DNA from: AWTP1-13 sp963775835
GTDB taxonomy: Bacteria > Pseudomonadota > Alphaproteobacteria > Rhizobiales > Hyphomicrobiaceae
Direction of reading: 5' to 3'
Length of the DNA stretch: 64,000 nt
Assembly: GCA_963775835.1 (NCBI GenBank)
Contig: CAVZKV010000026.1
Location: 186,001-250,000 of the forward strand
Part shown: piece after piece, positions 9,424 to 18,580 of the stretch
Layout: every line of letters begins with the position of its first letter
Position numbering within the stretch: position 1 is the first letter of the stretch
The notes under the pieces: model-generated
What the model was told of the DNA's origin: nothing
The model's database searches: none
The model's input: the letters and a program-made list of their open reading frames with translations, nothing else
Translations under genes and position numbers: made by a program

Positions 9424-10074
9424 CTAGCTGGCGTTGGTCTCGCCGCGCAGCGCCCGCAAGAGACGGTCGACCGCCCCCGCGTGTCGCCGGGCATCGACGC
9501 TGACGACCGACACTTCCGCTTCCTCGCCCCCCCAGTCTTGGACCCCGGGCGTCGCCCCGCTCTCGGGAGGCTCGTGGCCTTGCCTCGCTGGCAAACCCGA
9601 GGGCGCAGGCAAGGCGGCCGAGCGCCGTGGCTGGCGTCCATTCGATGGCGCGAGCAGCGGGGTAAGCGCCACGAACGACACGCTGGCCTCCTCCTCGCTC
9701 GGCGGCGATTGTCGGGCCAGCCCTCGCGGCCCTGCCCCGTGCGCGTCGTCATCGTTGCCCTGGCGGCGTGCCAGGCCAGGATCGAGGTCGCTCGAAGACG
9801 TCGATGGGCGCGGCGCCGTCGCGCCGGACGCATCGATCGGGCCGCTGCGCTGTCGCGCCTCGATCGCCGCGTTCACATTCATCCAGGCGCGGTAGAGGGG
9901 ATTTGAGCGCAGCAGCCCCGCTTCGAGCCTGGCGATCTCGCCGGCCTCTGCACCTGCCGTGGCGCTGCAACGCAGCAGCGCCTGCCAGCCCTCGTCCGTC
10001 GCCAGTGCGCTCTCCAGACGTTCGCGCGCGCGCCGTAGCGCTTTGAGCTTGCTCATCTCATCAACGGATGTCAC
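9424..10074 (-). CDS. Hypothetical protein with Pro/Ser-rich middle
   Basis: A 216-residue soluble protein. The first 75 residues look helical and charged (LKALRRARERLESALATDEGWQALL). The middle is rich in Pro, Ser, Arg and Gly and probably disordered. The C-terminus has two similar acidic-hydrophobic patches, EEEASVSFVAL and GEEAEVSVVSV, the second leading into a helix AGAVDRLLRALRG. GTG start with AGGAGGGGG upstream. No signal peptide or membrane segment. Not recognised; lies divergently from the YihY gene. Confidence 0.6.
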   Translation of the reverse strand: MTSVDEMSKLKALRRARERLESALATDEGWQALLRCSATAGAEAGEIARLEAGLLRSNPLYRAWMNVNAAIEARQRSGPIDASGATAPRPSTSSSDLDPGLARRQGNDDDAHGAGPRGLARQSPPSEEEASVSFVALTPLLAPSNGRQPRRSAALPAPSGLPARQGHEPPESGATPGVQDWGGEEAEVSVVSVDARRHAGAVDRLLRALRGETNAS

Positions 10075-10316
10075 GGAACCCCCTCCTGCCGCTCCTCAAC
10101 CGTCCCTGCGCTTGGCCATGCTAGCGCATGCGGCGGTCGCCGTTGGAACACGACACGACTGTAGGCCTATTTTGCGCGCCGCACTATCCTCGTGCCCCCG
10201 GCTCAGATTACGGCGGCCTGTCGGCTCGACGTCTGTCCTATCAGCGCCTAGGTTCGGCGCCCGCGGCGTCGCGCCAGTCAAGGGCCGCTGCACAGCTTGG
10301 AAACTCAGGAGCAGGC

Positions 10317-11153
10317 ATGTTCTCTCGCCACCTGAAACCCGTTGCCATCGCCTTCCACGAAACCTTTGCCGACAGCGGCTTTTCCATGGCCGGAGCGGTG
10401 GCGTACTCGTTCGTGCTGTCGCTGTTTCCCTTTTGCATCTTTTTGGGTGCACTGGCGGGGTATTTTGGGGGCGAAGCCTTAGCGCAAGCCGCAGTCCAAC
10501 AGCTCTTGCAGCTGGCGCCCGCGCCCGTGGTCGAAGCCATCGCCCCGGAAGTGATGCGCGTCATGGGCCAAAGCCGGTTCGGCCTGTTGACGGTTGGCGC
10601 CCTGATTGCCCTTTTCTTTGCCACCAGTGCGGTTGAAAGCCTGCGCGCGGCGCTCAACATCGCCTACCGTGTGAAGGAAAAGCGCTCCTATCTGTGGTGC
10701 TTGGCGCAAAGCGCGGTTTTCGTCATCCTCAGCGCCGTCGGTATACTTGCCCTGACCTGGGGCGTAGTCGTTGGCCCGCAGATGGCCGCTGGTCTAAAGC
10801 CGAGCTGGCTTCTGTGGCTTACCGATCAAGGCTGGACGGCGCTGTTTGGTCGTTATGGGATCGTCGTCATCGCCATCGGCGGTCAATTGCTCGCCTATCA
10901 TCTATGGCTTGCCGCCGGGTCGCGCGGTCTGGGCGACGTCTTGCCAGGCGTCTTACTGAGCTTACTGTTGTGGATTGCCGCGGCGCACCTGTTCGGGTCG
11001 TGGCTCAGCATTAGCGACTATTCCCGGTTCTATGCCGGCCTCACGCAGATCATGAGCGCGCTCGTGTTTTTTCAGGTTTCCGCGGTTGTGGTCATACTCG
11101 GTGCCGAGCTCAACCGAGGCATTTTGGAGATGCGACGCAGGCTCGCCGAATAG
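10317..11153 (+). CDS. YihY/BrkB-type integral membrane protein
   Basis: A 278-residue protein with about six membrane helices and the YihY/virulence factor BrkB family layout: a conserved N-terminal segment FADSGFSMAGAVAYSFVLSLFPFCIF, then LTVGALIALFFATSAVESLRAALNIAY, and a C-terminal helix pair ending VILGAELNRGI. Family function is not firmly established despite old RNase BN naming. Start chosen at the ATG eight bases after AGGAGC; the longer upstream frame has no coding character. It converges on the methyltransferase gene eight bases downstream. Confidence 0.88.
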   Translation: MFSRHLKPVAIAFHETFADSGFSMAGAVAYSFVLSLFPFCIFLGALAGYFGGEALAQAAVQQLLQLAPAPVVEAIAPEVMRVMGQSRFGLLTVGALIALFFATSAVESLRAALNIAYRVKEKRSYLWCLAQSAVFVILSAVGILALTWGVVVGPQMAAGLKPSWLLWLTDQGWTALFGRYGIVVIAIGGQLLAYHLWLAAGSRGLGDVLPGVLLSLLLWIAAAHLFGSWLSISDYSRFYAGLTQIMSALVFFQVSAVVVILGAELNRGILEMRRRLAE

Positions 11154-11161
11154 GCCCGCCC

Positions 11162-11965
11162 TCACGCCGATAACTTGCGGGCAATGATGATGGCCTCGTC
11201 CAGCGTGAAAAACAGCACGCCGCCCTCGCTGCGCGGCTTGAGGAAAGCTTGCAACGCCGGCGAGGCCTCCTGCAGAATGGAACGCAGGCGCTCGAGCGTC
11301 GGGCCGCTACAGCCCATCCGCGTTGCCCATGGCTCGAACTCCATTTCCTTGGGCGCACGCTCCTTGTGCACAATCCGCAAGCCCGCATCCTCGATCAATT
11401 CTCTCCATTCGGTCATGCCGAGACAGCGGCTGTGGCTCGGATCGCGCATGCGCTCGAAGGTGTTATAGATGAGCGCAGCATCCCGTAGCTCGATGGGCAC
11501 GAAGCCCGGGGTCAATTCGGCGTCCGGCTCGATGTTGTCGGCTAGCGCAAAGGTGCCACCGGGCTTGAGGACGCGCTCGACCTCCGCCACGAACGTCGGA
11601 ATGTCGGGAAAATGATGCGGGGCGATGCGGCAGGTCACCAGGTCGAAGCGGGCGTCCTCAAACGGCAGCGCCTCGGCGTCTGCAAGGGCCGTCTCGAGGT
11701 TGGCAATCCCCTTCGCCGCCGCCAGCTTTGCCGCCTCATTGAGCATCGGTTGCGTCAGATCGCTCGCGATCACGCTCGCCACGTGCGGGGCAAATGCCAG
11801 CGCGGTGTGGCCGGCGCCGGTGGCGACGTCGAGGGCGTGCCAATGCTTCTCGGGTTGCACGAGCTCGACGAGGCGCCCAAGGCTTGCGCCTTTGGCGTGC
11901 ACCGTCGAGGTGACGTAGGCGGCCGCGTGGGCCCCAAATTGGTCCTGAACCAGGGACTTGTTCAT
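11162..11965 (-). CDS. Class I SAM-dependent methyltransferase (UbiE/Methyltransf_11 type)
   Basis: A 267-residue protein with the SAM-binding motif I ALDVATGAGHTALAFA, motif II acidic DLTQPML, and ADAEALPFEDARFDLVTCRIAPHHF, typical of UbiE-like methyltransferases. The substrate is not predictable. Start at MNKSLVQDQFG, preceded by GGCGGAG about nine bases upstream; the longer in-frame extension is low-complexity. The gene stands alone, convergent with the YihY gene. Confidence 0.88.
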   Translation of the reverse strand: MNKSLVQDQFGAHAAAYVTSTVHAKGASLGRLVELVQPEKHWHALDVATGAGHTALAFAPHVASVIASDLTQPMLNEAAKLAAAKGIANLETALADAEALPFEDARFDLVTCRIAPHHFPDIPTFVAEVERVLKPGGTFALADNIEPDAELTPGFVPIELRDAALIYNTFERMRDPSHSRCLGMTEWRELIEDAGLRIVHKERAPKEMEFEPWATRMGCSGPTLERLRSILQEASPALQAFLKPRSEGGVLFFTLDEAIIIARKLSA

Positions 11966-12316
11966 GGTGCTATCTCCGCCGGCACCCCAAACTATCATAA
12001 TGCAAAGCGCGCCGCCCACCCCTAGGGCGCTGCCGGCGTCGCCGCACCGGACCCAACCGCGCCCCCCGTTGCGCCTTCGCCTTGCGCGCCCCGACCGCAC
12101 GGGCCTGCCTTGGGTCTCGCCGGCATCGCCAAGAGCTTGAGCGAGACCTTCGTTGTCGACCCGTGGCGCAAAGTTTCAGCCGCTCTTGCGGACCGCGAGC
12201 GGCGACCGCGGCGGGCTGGGGCAATTGCGTTTTCTCCTCTCGCCTCGCGGCCGTGCTCTGCCCCTCCCCCGGGCATCTCGCCTGCTCTCCCCGCGTGCGT
12301 CAGCCAGCACCCAGGT
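11966..12316. other. Gene-free interval with one hairpin
   Basis: About 350 GC-rich bases. Several short frames stay open on both strands but none has a ribosome site or a recognisable product; they are best read as chance openings in GC-rich DNA. The only structure noticed is an 8-bp inverted repeat, GGTCTCGC at 12113-12120 and GCGAGACC at 12141-12148, with a 20-base loop that itself contains AAGAGCTT. Confidence 0.4.
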
Positions 12317-12730
12317 TCAGCCGAAGAGCGCATAGGTGCCCGTCGAGAAGGCGGCGGGCTTGCCGCCGGCTTCGCCCACCTCGCAGACGCAGAATGCGAG
12401 CGACTTGCCGAGGCGCATCAGCTTGGCCTCCAACAGGGCGTCCACTTTGCTGATGGGGCGCATGTAGCTGATGGTGAGGTCGACGGTCGTGCAGGGCCTA
12501 AAGGCGCCGCTCGCGGCAGCAAGCGCGATGACCATGGCGGTGTCGGCGCCGGTGATGAGCGCCTGCCCGCACAGCATGCCGCCCGTGCGGCAGAGCTCCG
12601 CCGAAAATGGCAAGCGTAGCCTGGCGGACTCGGAACCTATGGCCTCAACCTTGATGCCGCTCGCCAGCACCCATGGCGCGAAGTTTTGCGCAAGAACGGC
12701 GTTGGCCGCTTCGGCCGTGAGCTGGGGCAT
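12317..12730 (-). CDS. PaaI-type hotdog thioesterase
   Basis: A 137-residue single hotdog domain of the PaaI/YbgC-like thioesterase superfamily. The pattern GGMLCGQALITGADTAMVIAL is the conserved helix and following strand, and TTVDLTISYMRPI is the strand typical of the family. It probably hydrolyses an acyl-CoA thioester; the substrate is unknown. Start at MPQLTAEAAN fits family length; the frame stays open for 100 codons upstream without domain content. No strong ribosome site is visible. Confidence 0.8.
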   Translation of the reverse strand: MPQLTAEAANAVLAQNFAPWVLASGIKVEAIGSESARLRLPFSAELCRTGGMLCGQALITGADTAMVIALAAASGAFRPCTTVDLTISYMRPISKVDALLEAKLMRLGKSLAFCVCEVGEAGGKPAAFSTGTYALFG

Positions 12731-13086
12731 GGGAAAGGATCCGCGATTTCCTGACAGGCAAGGGGGTACTGAGCGTAACGCGCTGCCACTGCCCCCGGGT
12801 CTTATACGGGGAGGCGGGTAAACGGCAACAGCCGGCGTGAGCCGCGGCGGTGGGGCCATGTTTTTTTGGCTGCAAGGGCGGCTCCGGGTGGGGACCACAG
12901 CGCGTAAAGCATCCGGGTTTTGCAGGTTCGGTTCGAGCTGGCTCCGGGCTGGCTCTGGCTTGGGCCCGGGTTTGGCATTGTGCGAGCGAGCCCGTCGCGA
13001 ACGCTCCTGCGTGTTTCCGCTTGTGCGCAAACGCGTGGCCTTGCGAGCATGACGCTGCGTCCATCGACCCTAGCAGCGATGCCAGG
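12731..13086. other. Gene-free interval
   Basis: About 355 bases between the thioesterase and the copper chaperone. It holds loose imperfect repeats of GGCTC/CTGGCTCC around 12930-12965 but no convincing gene, terminator or promoter. Confidence 0.35.
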
Positions 13087-13593
13087 CTATTTGCCGCGTG
13101 CGCGCACTCCGGCGATGGGTCCATCGGCTCCCATCGGGACCACCAGGTATTCGATCTCGACGCTCCCGGCCTTCTCAAACACCAGCGTCCCCTTGATCTT
13201 TTGCCCGGCCTGCAAGGGTTGCTTTAGGTCCATCAGCATCAAATGATGGGAGAACGGCTTGAGGACAATGCTGGCCCCCGACTTGAGGGCGATGCCGGGA
13301 TTGACCTGGCGCATCATGGCAACGCCATTGACGATCTGAATCTCGTGAATTTCCAGGCTCCCTGAGACCTCCGTGGAGCCGCCAACCAAGCGGTCGGGCT
13401 CGCTGCCCGTATTGATCAGGGTCATGAAACCGCCACCAACCTTGGAGCTTTCGGGGGTGGCGCGCGTCCAGGGCGCGACGACCTTGATCTTTCCGGTGCT
13501 AAATTCTGCAACTTGCGCGTGCCCGTCCGACACGAGCGCCGTCACCGCCAGCGCCAGCGGTGCACCCCACCGCAAAGCTCGCAGGCCGTTCAT
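13087..13593 (-). CDS. Periplasmic copper chaperone PCu(A)C
   Basis: A 168-residue exported protein with a signal peptide (MNGLRALRWGAPLALAVTALVSDGHAQ) and the PCu(A)C domain. The Cu(I) ligands follow the family pattern: EIHE, two Met in VAMMRQV, then HHLMLMDL. Family members deliver copper to the CuA or CuB site of cytochrome oxidase. No SenC/ScoI gene lies beside it. It sits at the end of a same-strand run with a GNAT gene, moaB and a uracil-DNA glycosylase; this looks like convenience clustering rather than a shared pathway. Confidence 0.92.
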   Translation of the reverse strand: MNGLRALRWGAPLALAVTALVSDGHAQVAEFSTGKIKVVAPWTRATPESSKVGGGFMTLINTGSEPDRLVGGSTEVSGSLEIHEIQIVNGVAMMRQVNPGIALKSGASIVLKPFSHHLMLMDLKQPLQAGQKIKGTLVFEKAGSVEIEYLVVPMGADGPIAGVRARGK

Positions 13594-13599
13594 CGCTGC

Positions 13600-14229
13600 T
13601 CATCCTTCGAAGGCTCGGCGCCAATGGCGCCGCTCAGGTGTTTGCCAAGCAGGACCACCGCGCGCCCGTTCCATGCTGCCGAGTTCGATCGGCTCGAAAC
13701 CGCAGCTTTCATAAAACCGATTGTTGCGCATGCCCTTGCCGGTAACAACGTGAACGCCGGCGGCGCCGCCGGCGGCGGCGAGTGCCGCAAAGGCATCGAT
13801 CAGCGCTCTGCCGATGCCGCGGCTGCGATAGGCAGGGGCAAGATTAATATGCAGGTGCGCCGGGAACCGACGGCAATGGGCGGCAAAGTGCGTGCAATAG
13901 TAGTCAAGATCGCAGAACCTCGGCTGCTCGGCGGGATTTTCCAGGCTTCCGACGAGGTAGCCGGCGACCGTTTCGCCGACGATGGCCACCAAGACGGGAT
14001 CGCCGGGCGCGTCCAGATAGCGCTCGAGCCAACGATAGCGGAACCAATCCCGGTCCGGTCCGGGCACAAAGGTGCGGCCGCTCGCCTCGAAGAAGATCAT
14101 CTCCACTTGCTGCCGCCAGGCCGGTGGCAGGTTGCTTGTCACGACGATCTCGGCATCGACGATCTCAGGACGAACGGCCGCGCTCCTAAGACCCGATGCA
14201 GGGGGTTGCGGTCCGCTATGGTCTGGCAC
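13600..14229 (-). CDS. GNAT-family N-acetyltransferase
   Basis: A GNAT domain: the acetyl-CoA pyrophosphate loop is in YRSRGIGRALIDAF, preceded by the beta-4 strand AHLHINLAP, and the C-terminal NNRFYESCGFEPIELG is typical. Substrate unknown. The start is uncertain. The GTG used here (209 residues) overlaps the 3' end of moaB by 14 bases, fitting translational coupling. The frame is open for a further 30 codons inside moaB. Confidence 0.85.
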   Translation of the reverse strand: MPDHSGPQPPASGLRSAAVRPEIVDAEIVVTSNLPPAWRQQVEMIFFEASGRTFVPGPDRDWFRYRWLERYLDAPGDPVLVAIVGETVAGYLVGSLENPAEQPRFCDLDYYCTHFAAHCRRFPAHLHINLAPAYRSRGIGRALIDAFAALAAAGGAAGVHVVTGKGMRNNRFYESCGFEPIELGSMERARGGPAWQTPERRHWRRAFEG

Positions 14230-14758
14230 GGTGCTCTTCCAGGCGCGGCATGATTTCGACCAAATTGCAGGGGCGGTGCCGGTTGTCGAGCTGGTGGCGC
14301 AGGATGCCCTCCCAGGCATCCTTGCAGGCGCCCGGCGAGCCCGGCAGACAGAAGATGTAGGTCCCGCCCGCTAGTCCGGCACAGGCGCGCGATTGGATGG
14401 TGGATGTGGCCACCTTCTGAAATGAAATCATGTGAAAGACGGTCGAGAAGCCCTCGATTTCCTTTTCGAACAGAGGTTTGACGGCCTCCGGCGTGACATC
14501 ACGACCCGTGAACCCCGTGCCACCGGTCGAAATCACCACATCGACGTTGGGATCGGCTATCCAATCCTTCACCTTGGCCGCAATACTGACCGCCTCGTCC
14601 TTGACGATGGCGCGATCGGCGACCTCGTGGCCTGCGGCCAGGATCATTTGAGCCAAGCTGTCGCCGGACTTGTCATCCACCGCGCTACGCGTGTCCGAGA
14701 CCGTCAACAGCGCAATGCGTACGGCAACGAATGGGCGCTTTTCGTCAATTCTGGCCAT
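14216..14758 (-). CDS. moaB: Molybdenum cofactor biosynthesis protein B
   Basis: A 180-residue MogA/MoaB-type protein of the MoCF_biosynth family. The molybdopterin-binding loop STGGTGFTGRDVTPEA and the later GGTYIFCLPGSPGACKDAW are intact. In this family the protein adenylylates molybdopterin before molybdate insertion (Mog role) or has a MoaB role. In many alphaproteobacteria this is the only such protein. GGAGA lies about ten bases upstream of the ATG. It follows the uracil-DNA glycosylase gene on the same strand. Confidence 0.92.
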   Translation of the reverse strand: MARIDEKRPFVAVRIALLTVSDTRSAVDDKSGDSLAQMILAAGHEVADRAIVKDEAVSIAAKVKDWIADPNVDVVISTGGTGFTGRDVTPEAVKPLFEKEIEGFSTVFHMISFQKVATSTIQSRACAGLAGGTYIFCLPGSPGACKDAWEGILRHQLDNRHRPCNLVEIMPRLEEHRARP

Positions 14759-14860
14759 GTCGCGGTCTCCGTCTCGATGAGCCCTCTAACGTCGCGGGCA
14801 GGCCCCCGCATGGCTCGGCCGAGCCGCGGCTTGGGCGCCAAGCCCGCCAGAGCACAAACA

Positions 14861-15772
14861 TCACCCCTCCAGCAACGCCTTGATGGCAAGCAGATCCCGC
14901 CAGGCAAGCCGCTTGGCGGCCGGCGTCCGCAACAGGTAGGCCGGATGCAGTGTGGCCATGGCCTGGGCGTCATGCGTCCCAACCAGGAGCGCCCGCCGCT
15001 TGCCGCGGATGCGCATGATGCCATCGGTCACGTCCAACAGGTGCTTGGCTGCCGCACCGCCGAGAAGGGCCACGACCTTGGGCGCAACCAGCTCGATCTG
15101 GCGCTCGAGGAACGGGCGGCAGACCTGGGCCTCCTGCGGGGTGGGCGTGCGGTTGCCCGGCGGGCGCCAGTACACAATGTTGGTGATGTGGACGTCCTCT
15201 TCCTGGAGGCCAATGGCGGCCAGCATCTTGTCCAAGAGCTGGCCCGCGCGCCCCACGAACGGCTTGCCGGCCAGATCCTCATCCCGCCCGGGCGCCTCCC
15301 CAATCAGCATCAGCGCCGATTTGGTCGCCCCGCGATAAAAACAGAGGTTCTTGGCCGTGGCCTTGAGACTGCAGCCCTCGAAGTCCGCCAGGGCGATTTC
15401 GAGGTCTTGCAGCGACTGAGCGGCGCGGGCGACGCCTCGTGCCCCCATGATGGCAGCGTCCGGCAGCACGGCGGCAAAGGGCCGCTGCACGCCGCCGGGG
15501 GCCGCCGAGGGTGGCGCCGCGCGCGGCGGCAGGTCTGGGGTCCGGGCCACCGGGGATGGCGGCGACCGGCGAGGCTGGTTTGGCGCCGGGGCAGGCAGTG
15601 CCGGCGCGGCCGGCATCGGTGTGGCCGTCGGCAAGCGAAACTGGCGCCCCGGGGCCGCGTCGCCCCGCTCGAGCCAATCGATGGGGGCTTCGCCGAGCGC
15701 CTCATCGGCGCCCATGTCGCGGTACCAGCCCAGCAGGGCCGCCAGATCGGCATGGTGGTGCTCATCGGTCAT
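14861..15772 (-). CDS. Family 4 uracil-DNA glycosylase
   Basis: A 303-residue DNA repair enzyme that removes uracil from DNA. The first third (residues 40-100) is Pro/Ala-rich and probably unstructured. The catalytic part has GEAPGRDEDLAGKPFVGRAGQLLD (water-activating and uracil pocket), WRPPGNRTPT and the DNA-contact motif LHPAYLLR. Of the four cysteines that hold the 4Fe-4S cluster in family 4, only two have obvious counterparts (FEGCS and AQVCRP). The usual CRPPGNR is WRPPGNR here, so the cluster may be lost or altered. Confidence 0.88.
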   Translation of the reverse strand: MTDEHHHADLAALLGWYRDMGADEALGEAPIDWLERGDAAPGRQFRLPTATPMPAAPALPAPAPNQPRRSPPSPVARTPDLPPRAAPPSAAPGGVQRPFAAVLPDAAIMGARGVARAAQSLQDLEIALADFEGCSLKATAKNLCFYRGATKSALMLIGEAPGRDEDLAGKPFVGRAGQLLDKMLAAIGLQEEDVHITNIVYWRPPGNRTPTPQEAQVCRPFLERQIELVAPKVVALLGGAAAKHLLDVTDGIMRIRGKRRALLVGTHDAQAMATLHPAYLLRTPAAKRLAWRDLLAIKALLEG

Positions 15773-15896
15773 GGGCGCAATCTATGCCAGCCGGCCGCCA
15801 TTTGCAGCAAAGCCCTGCGCGCGCAAAGGCCGACCTTGACGCGCCGGGCGGCCTCGACCTATCGAACCAGGCACCGATGGCTTGAGGAAAATGCCG

Positions 15897-17576
15897 ATGG
15901 CGCTCGCGGATGCTCACAGTTCGCCCAGGGAGGCGATGGAGTTCGATGTCGTGATCGTCGGCGCCGGCCCTGCCGGCCTAGCCGCCGCAATCCGCCTGAA
16001 GCAGCTTGCCGCCAACGCCGAAAGGGACCTGTCAGTTGTGGTGCTGGAGAAGGGTTCCGAGGTCGGCGCCCACATCCTCTCGGGGGCGGTGATCGATCCG
16101 ATCGGGCTCAATGCGCTCGTTCCGGATTGGCGGGCGAAGGGCGCACCGGTCGAAACGGCGGTGACCGACGATCGCTTTTATTACCTCGGGCCGGCAGGCC
16201 GGTTGCGCATACCCAACATCGTCATGCCGCCGCTGATGCGCAATCACGGCAACTATATCGTTAGTTTGGGCAACCTATGCCGTTGGCTCGGCGAGCAGGC
16301 GACCGAACTCGGGGTTGACGTCTACCCCGGCTTCGCCGCGGCCGAGCTCCTTTACGATGAGCGCGGCGCCGTCAGCGGCGTCGCCACCGGCGACATGGGA
16401 GTAGGCAAAGCCGGCGAGCCAACGGCGCGCTTCAGCCGGGGCATGGAGCTCAAGGGCAAGTACACCATCGTTGCGGAAGGCGCGCGCGGATCTTTGACCA
16501 AGACGCTGACCGCCAAGTTCGGCTTGCGCGAGGGTTGCGAGCCCCAGAAGTTCGGGCTGGGCCTCAAGGAGCTGTGGGAGGTGGCGCCGGAGCGCCACCG
16601 CCCGGGCCTCGTGCAGCACACGCTTGGTTGGCCTTTGGATGACCGCACGGGGGGCGGTTCCTTCCTCTATCATTACGGCGCCAACCTGGTATCGGTCGGC
16701 TTCGTCGTGCATTTGAACTATGCCAATCCCTACCTGTCGCCCTACCACGAATTCCAGCGCTTCAAATCCCATCCGCTGATCGCGCCGACATTCGAGGGCG
16801 GCCGGCGCATCGGTTATGGCGCGCGCGCTCTGACCGAGGGCGGCCTGCAATCGATTGGGCACCTCACCTTTCCTGGCGGCGTGCTCGTCGGCTGCGCGGC
16901 CGGGTTTATGAACGTGCCGCGCATCAAAGGCTCGCATAACGCCATGCTGTCCGGCATCGCCGCCGCCGAGGCCGCGTTCGCCGCAATCGTGGCCGGTCGT
17001 GGCAACGACCGCCTCGAGGCCTATGCAGCGGCGGTGGCATCGGGACCGATCACGCGGGATTTACGCCGGGTGCGCAACGCCAAGCCGATGCTGTCGAAAT
17101 TCGGTACGCTGATTGGCACGGCGCTCTCAGGGGTCGATATGTGGGCCAACACGCTGCTCCCGGGCGTGGGCTTCGGCTACACCCTCAAGCACGGAAAGCC
17201 CGACCATGCGACCTTACAGAGGGCCAGCACGGCGCGGTCGATCGAATATCCAAGGCCCGACGGCACCTTGACGTTTGACCGCCTCACCAACCTGTCGTTC
17301 TCGGCGACGAACCACGAAGAGGACCAGCCGCCGCACCTCAAGGTGCGCAATCCGGTCCTGCAAAAGCAATCCGAACATGATGTCTATGCCGGCCCCTCCA
17401 CCCGCTATTGCCCGGCTGGGGTCTATGAGTGGCTCGAAGAGGCCGGCAAGCTGCGCTTCCAGATCAACGCCCAAAACTGCGTTCACTGCAAAACCTGCGA
17501 CATCAAGGATCCCAACCAGAACATCGATTGGGTGGTGCCGGAAGGTGGCGGCGGCCCGAACTATTCAGGCATGTGA
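15897..17576 (+). CDS. Electron-transfer flavoprotein:ubiquinone oxidoreductase (ETF-QO)
   Basis: A 559-residue membrane-associated flavoprotein that passes electrons from ETF to ubiquinone. It has the FAD-binding VVIVGAGPAGLAAAIRL at the N-terminus, GAHILSGAVIDP, the ubiquinone-side GGLQSIGHLTFPGG and GSHNAMLSGIAAAE, and a C-terminal 4Fe-4S site (NCVHCKTCDIKDPNQNIDW). Start chosen seven bases after GAGGAA; a nearer ATG six bases upstream and a TTG are alternatives. Functionally it links the Mcd-type acyl-CoA dehydrogenase in this window to the respiratory chain. ETF subunits themselves are not in the window. Confidence 0.95.
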   Translation: MALADAHSSPREAMEFDVVIVGAGPAGLAAAIRLKQLAANAERDLSVVVLEKGSEVGAHILSGAVIDPIGLNALVPDWRAKGAPVETAVTDDRFYYLGPAGRLRIPNIVMPPLMRNHGNYIVSLGNLCRWLGEQATELGVDVYPGFAAAELLYDERGAVSGVATGDMGVGKAGEPTARFSRGMELKGKYTIVAEGARGSLTKTLTAKFGLREGCEPQKFGLGLKELWEVAPERHRPGLVQHTLGWPLDDRTGGGSFLYHYGANLVSVGFVVHLNYANPYLSPYHEFQRFKSHPLIAPTFEGGRRIGYGARALTEGGLQSIGHLTFPGGVLVGCAAGFMNVPRIKGSHNAMLSGIAAAEAAFAAIVAGRGNDRLEAYAAAVASGPITRDLRRVRNAKPMLSKFGTLIGTALSGVDMWANTLLPGVGFGYTLKHGKPDHATLQRASTARSIEYPRPDGTLTFDRLTNLSFSATNHEEDQPPHLKVRNPVLQKQSEHDVYAGPSTRYCPAGVYEWLEEAGKLRFQINAQNCVHCKTCDIKDPNQNIDWVVPEGGGGPNYSGM

Positions 17577-17611
17577 GTCGCCAGGCACAGCTAGTGAGAG
17601 AAGGAGGGGAC

Positions 17612-18580
17612 ATGCCCGCCGACAAACTACATCCCGACGCGCAAAGGGTCTGTGACATGATCATCGCCTCCGGCCGGCCGCCGATTGAGACGCTGACGCC
17701 GGTCGAGGCGCGTGCCGTCTATTTGGCGTCCAAAGCGATCCTGCAACCCGACCCGGAACCCGTCGCGGAGGTGAAGGACCTGAGCGCGCAGGGGCCGGCC
17801 GGGCCAATTCCTTTGCGTCTTTATCGTGGCCGGCCGGCCACCGCAACGGACGCGCAAGCCGTCGTCGTCTACTTCCACGGCGGCGGCTGGGTAATCGGCG
17901 ATCTGGAAAGCCACGACCAGCTCTGCCGCGCCCTTGCGAACGCGGTGCCGTGCACGGTCATTGCCGTCGACTATCGGCTGGCGCCGGAGCACAAGTTTCC
18001 AGCCGCCGTGGAGGATGCGATTGCAGCGACCCGCTGGATTGCCGACAACGCCGACCGGCTCAAGGTGGATGCCAAACGCCTTGCGGTTGCCGGCGACAGC
18101 GCGGGGGGCAATCTGGCCACCGTCGTGTCAATCGCGGCGCGCGACAGCGGCGGGCCAACACCGGTGCTTCAAGTCTTGATCTACCCTGGCACGGATATGG
18201 CCATGCAAACGGTCTCGATTAGCCGACATGCCGAGCAACTACCGCTGACGAGAAAAGGCATGCAATGGTTCCTCGACCACTATTTGCGCGGGCCGCAAGA
18301 CGTGCATGATTGGCGTGCCTCACCGCTGCGGGCGGCGACCCTGCGGGGCCTGCCGCCGGCCCTCATCATTACGGCAGGCTTCGACCCGCTCGGCGATGAA
18401 GGCGAAGCCTTTGCCAAAGCGCTTTCGAGTGCCGGTGTCCCCGTCGATCTGGAGCGTTTTGAGGGACAAATTCACGGGTTTATCACCATGGGGCGGATCG
18501 TCGCCGACGCGCGACGCGCCACCGATCTTGGCGCAGCACGGTTGCGGGCAGCCTTTGGCTTGAAGCGGGGCGGCGCCTGA
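17612..18580 (+). CDS. Alpha/beta hydrolase, hormone-sensitive lipase family
   Basis: A 322-residue esterase of the HSL (bacterial family IV) type. The oxyanion motif YFHGGGWV, nucleophile GDSAGGN, the acid in FDPLGDEGE and the histidine in IHGF form the expected catalytic set. Substrates are probably short-chain esters. A textbook AAGGAGGGG lies four bases before the start. It follows the ETF-QO gene by 35 bases and could be co-transcribed. The longer upstream frame overlaps that gene and is not used. Confidence 0.92.
   Translation: MPADKLHPDAQRVCDMIIASGRPPIETLTPVEARAVYLASKAILQPDPEPVAEVKDLSAQGPAGPIPLRLYRGRPATATDAQAVVVYFHGGGWVIGDLESHDQLCRALANAVPCTVIAVDYRLAPEHKFPAAVEDAIAATRWIADNADRLKVDAKRLAVAGDSAGGNLATVVSIAARDSGGPTPVLQVLIYPGTDMAMQTVSISRHAEQLPLTRKGMQWFLDHYLRGPQDVHDWRASPLRAATLRGLPPALIITAGFDPLGDEGEAFAKALSSAGVPVDLERFEGQIHGFITMGRIVADARRATDLGAARLRAAFGLKRGGA

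Noticed and set aside
14432..16264. 610-codon plus-strand frame across moaB, the glycosylase and the start of ETF-QO
   Set aside because: It runs antisense to two well-supported genes and out of frame with ETF-QO; composition is low-complexity Arg/Gly.
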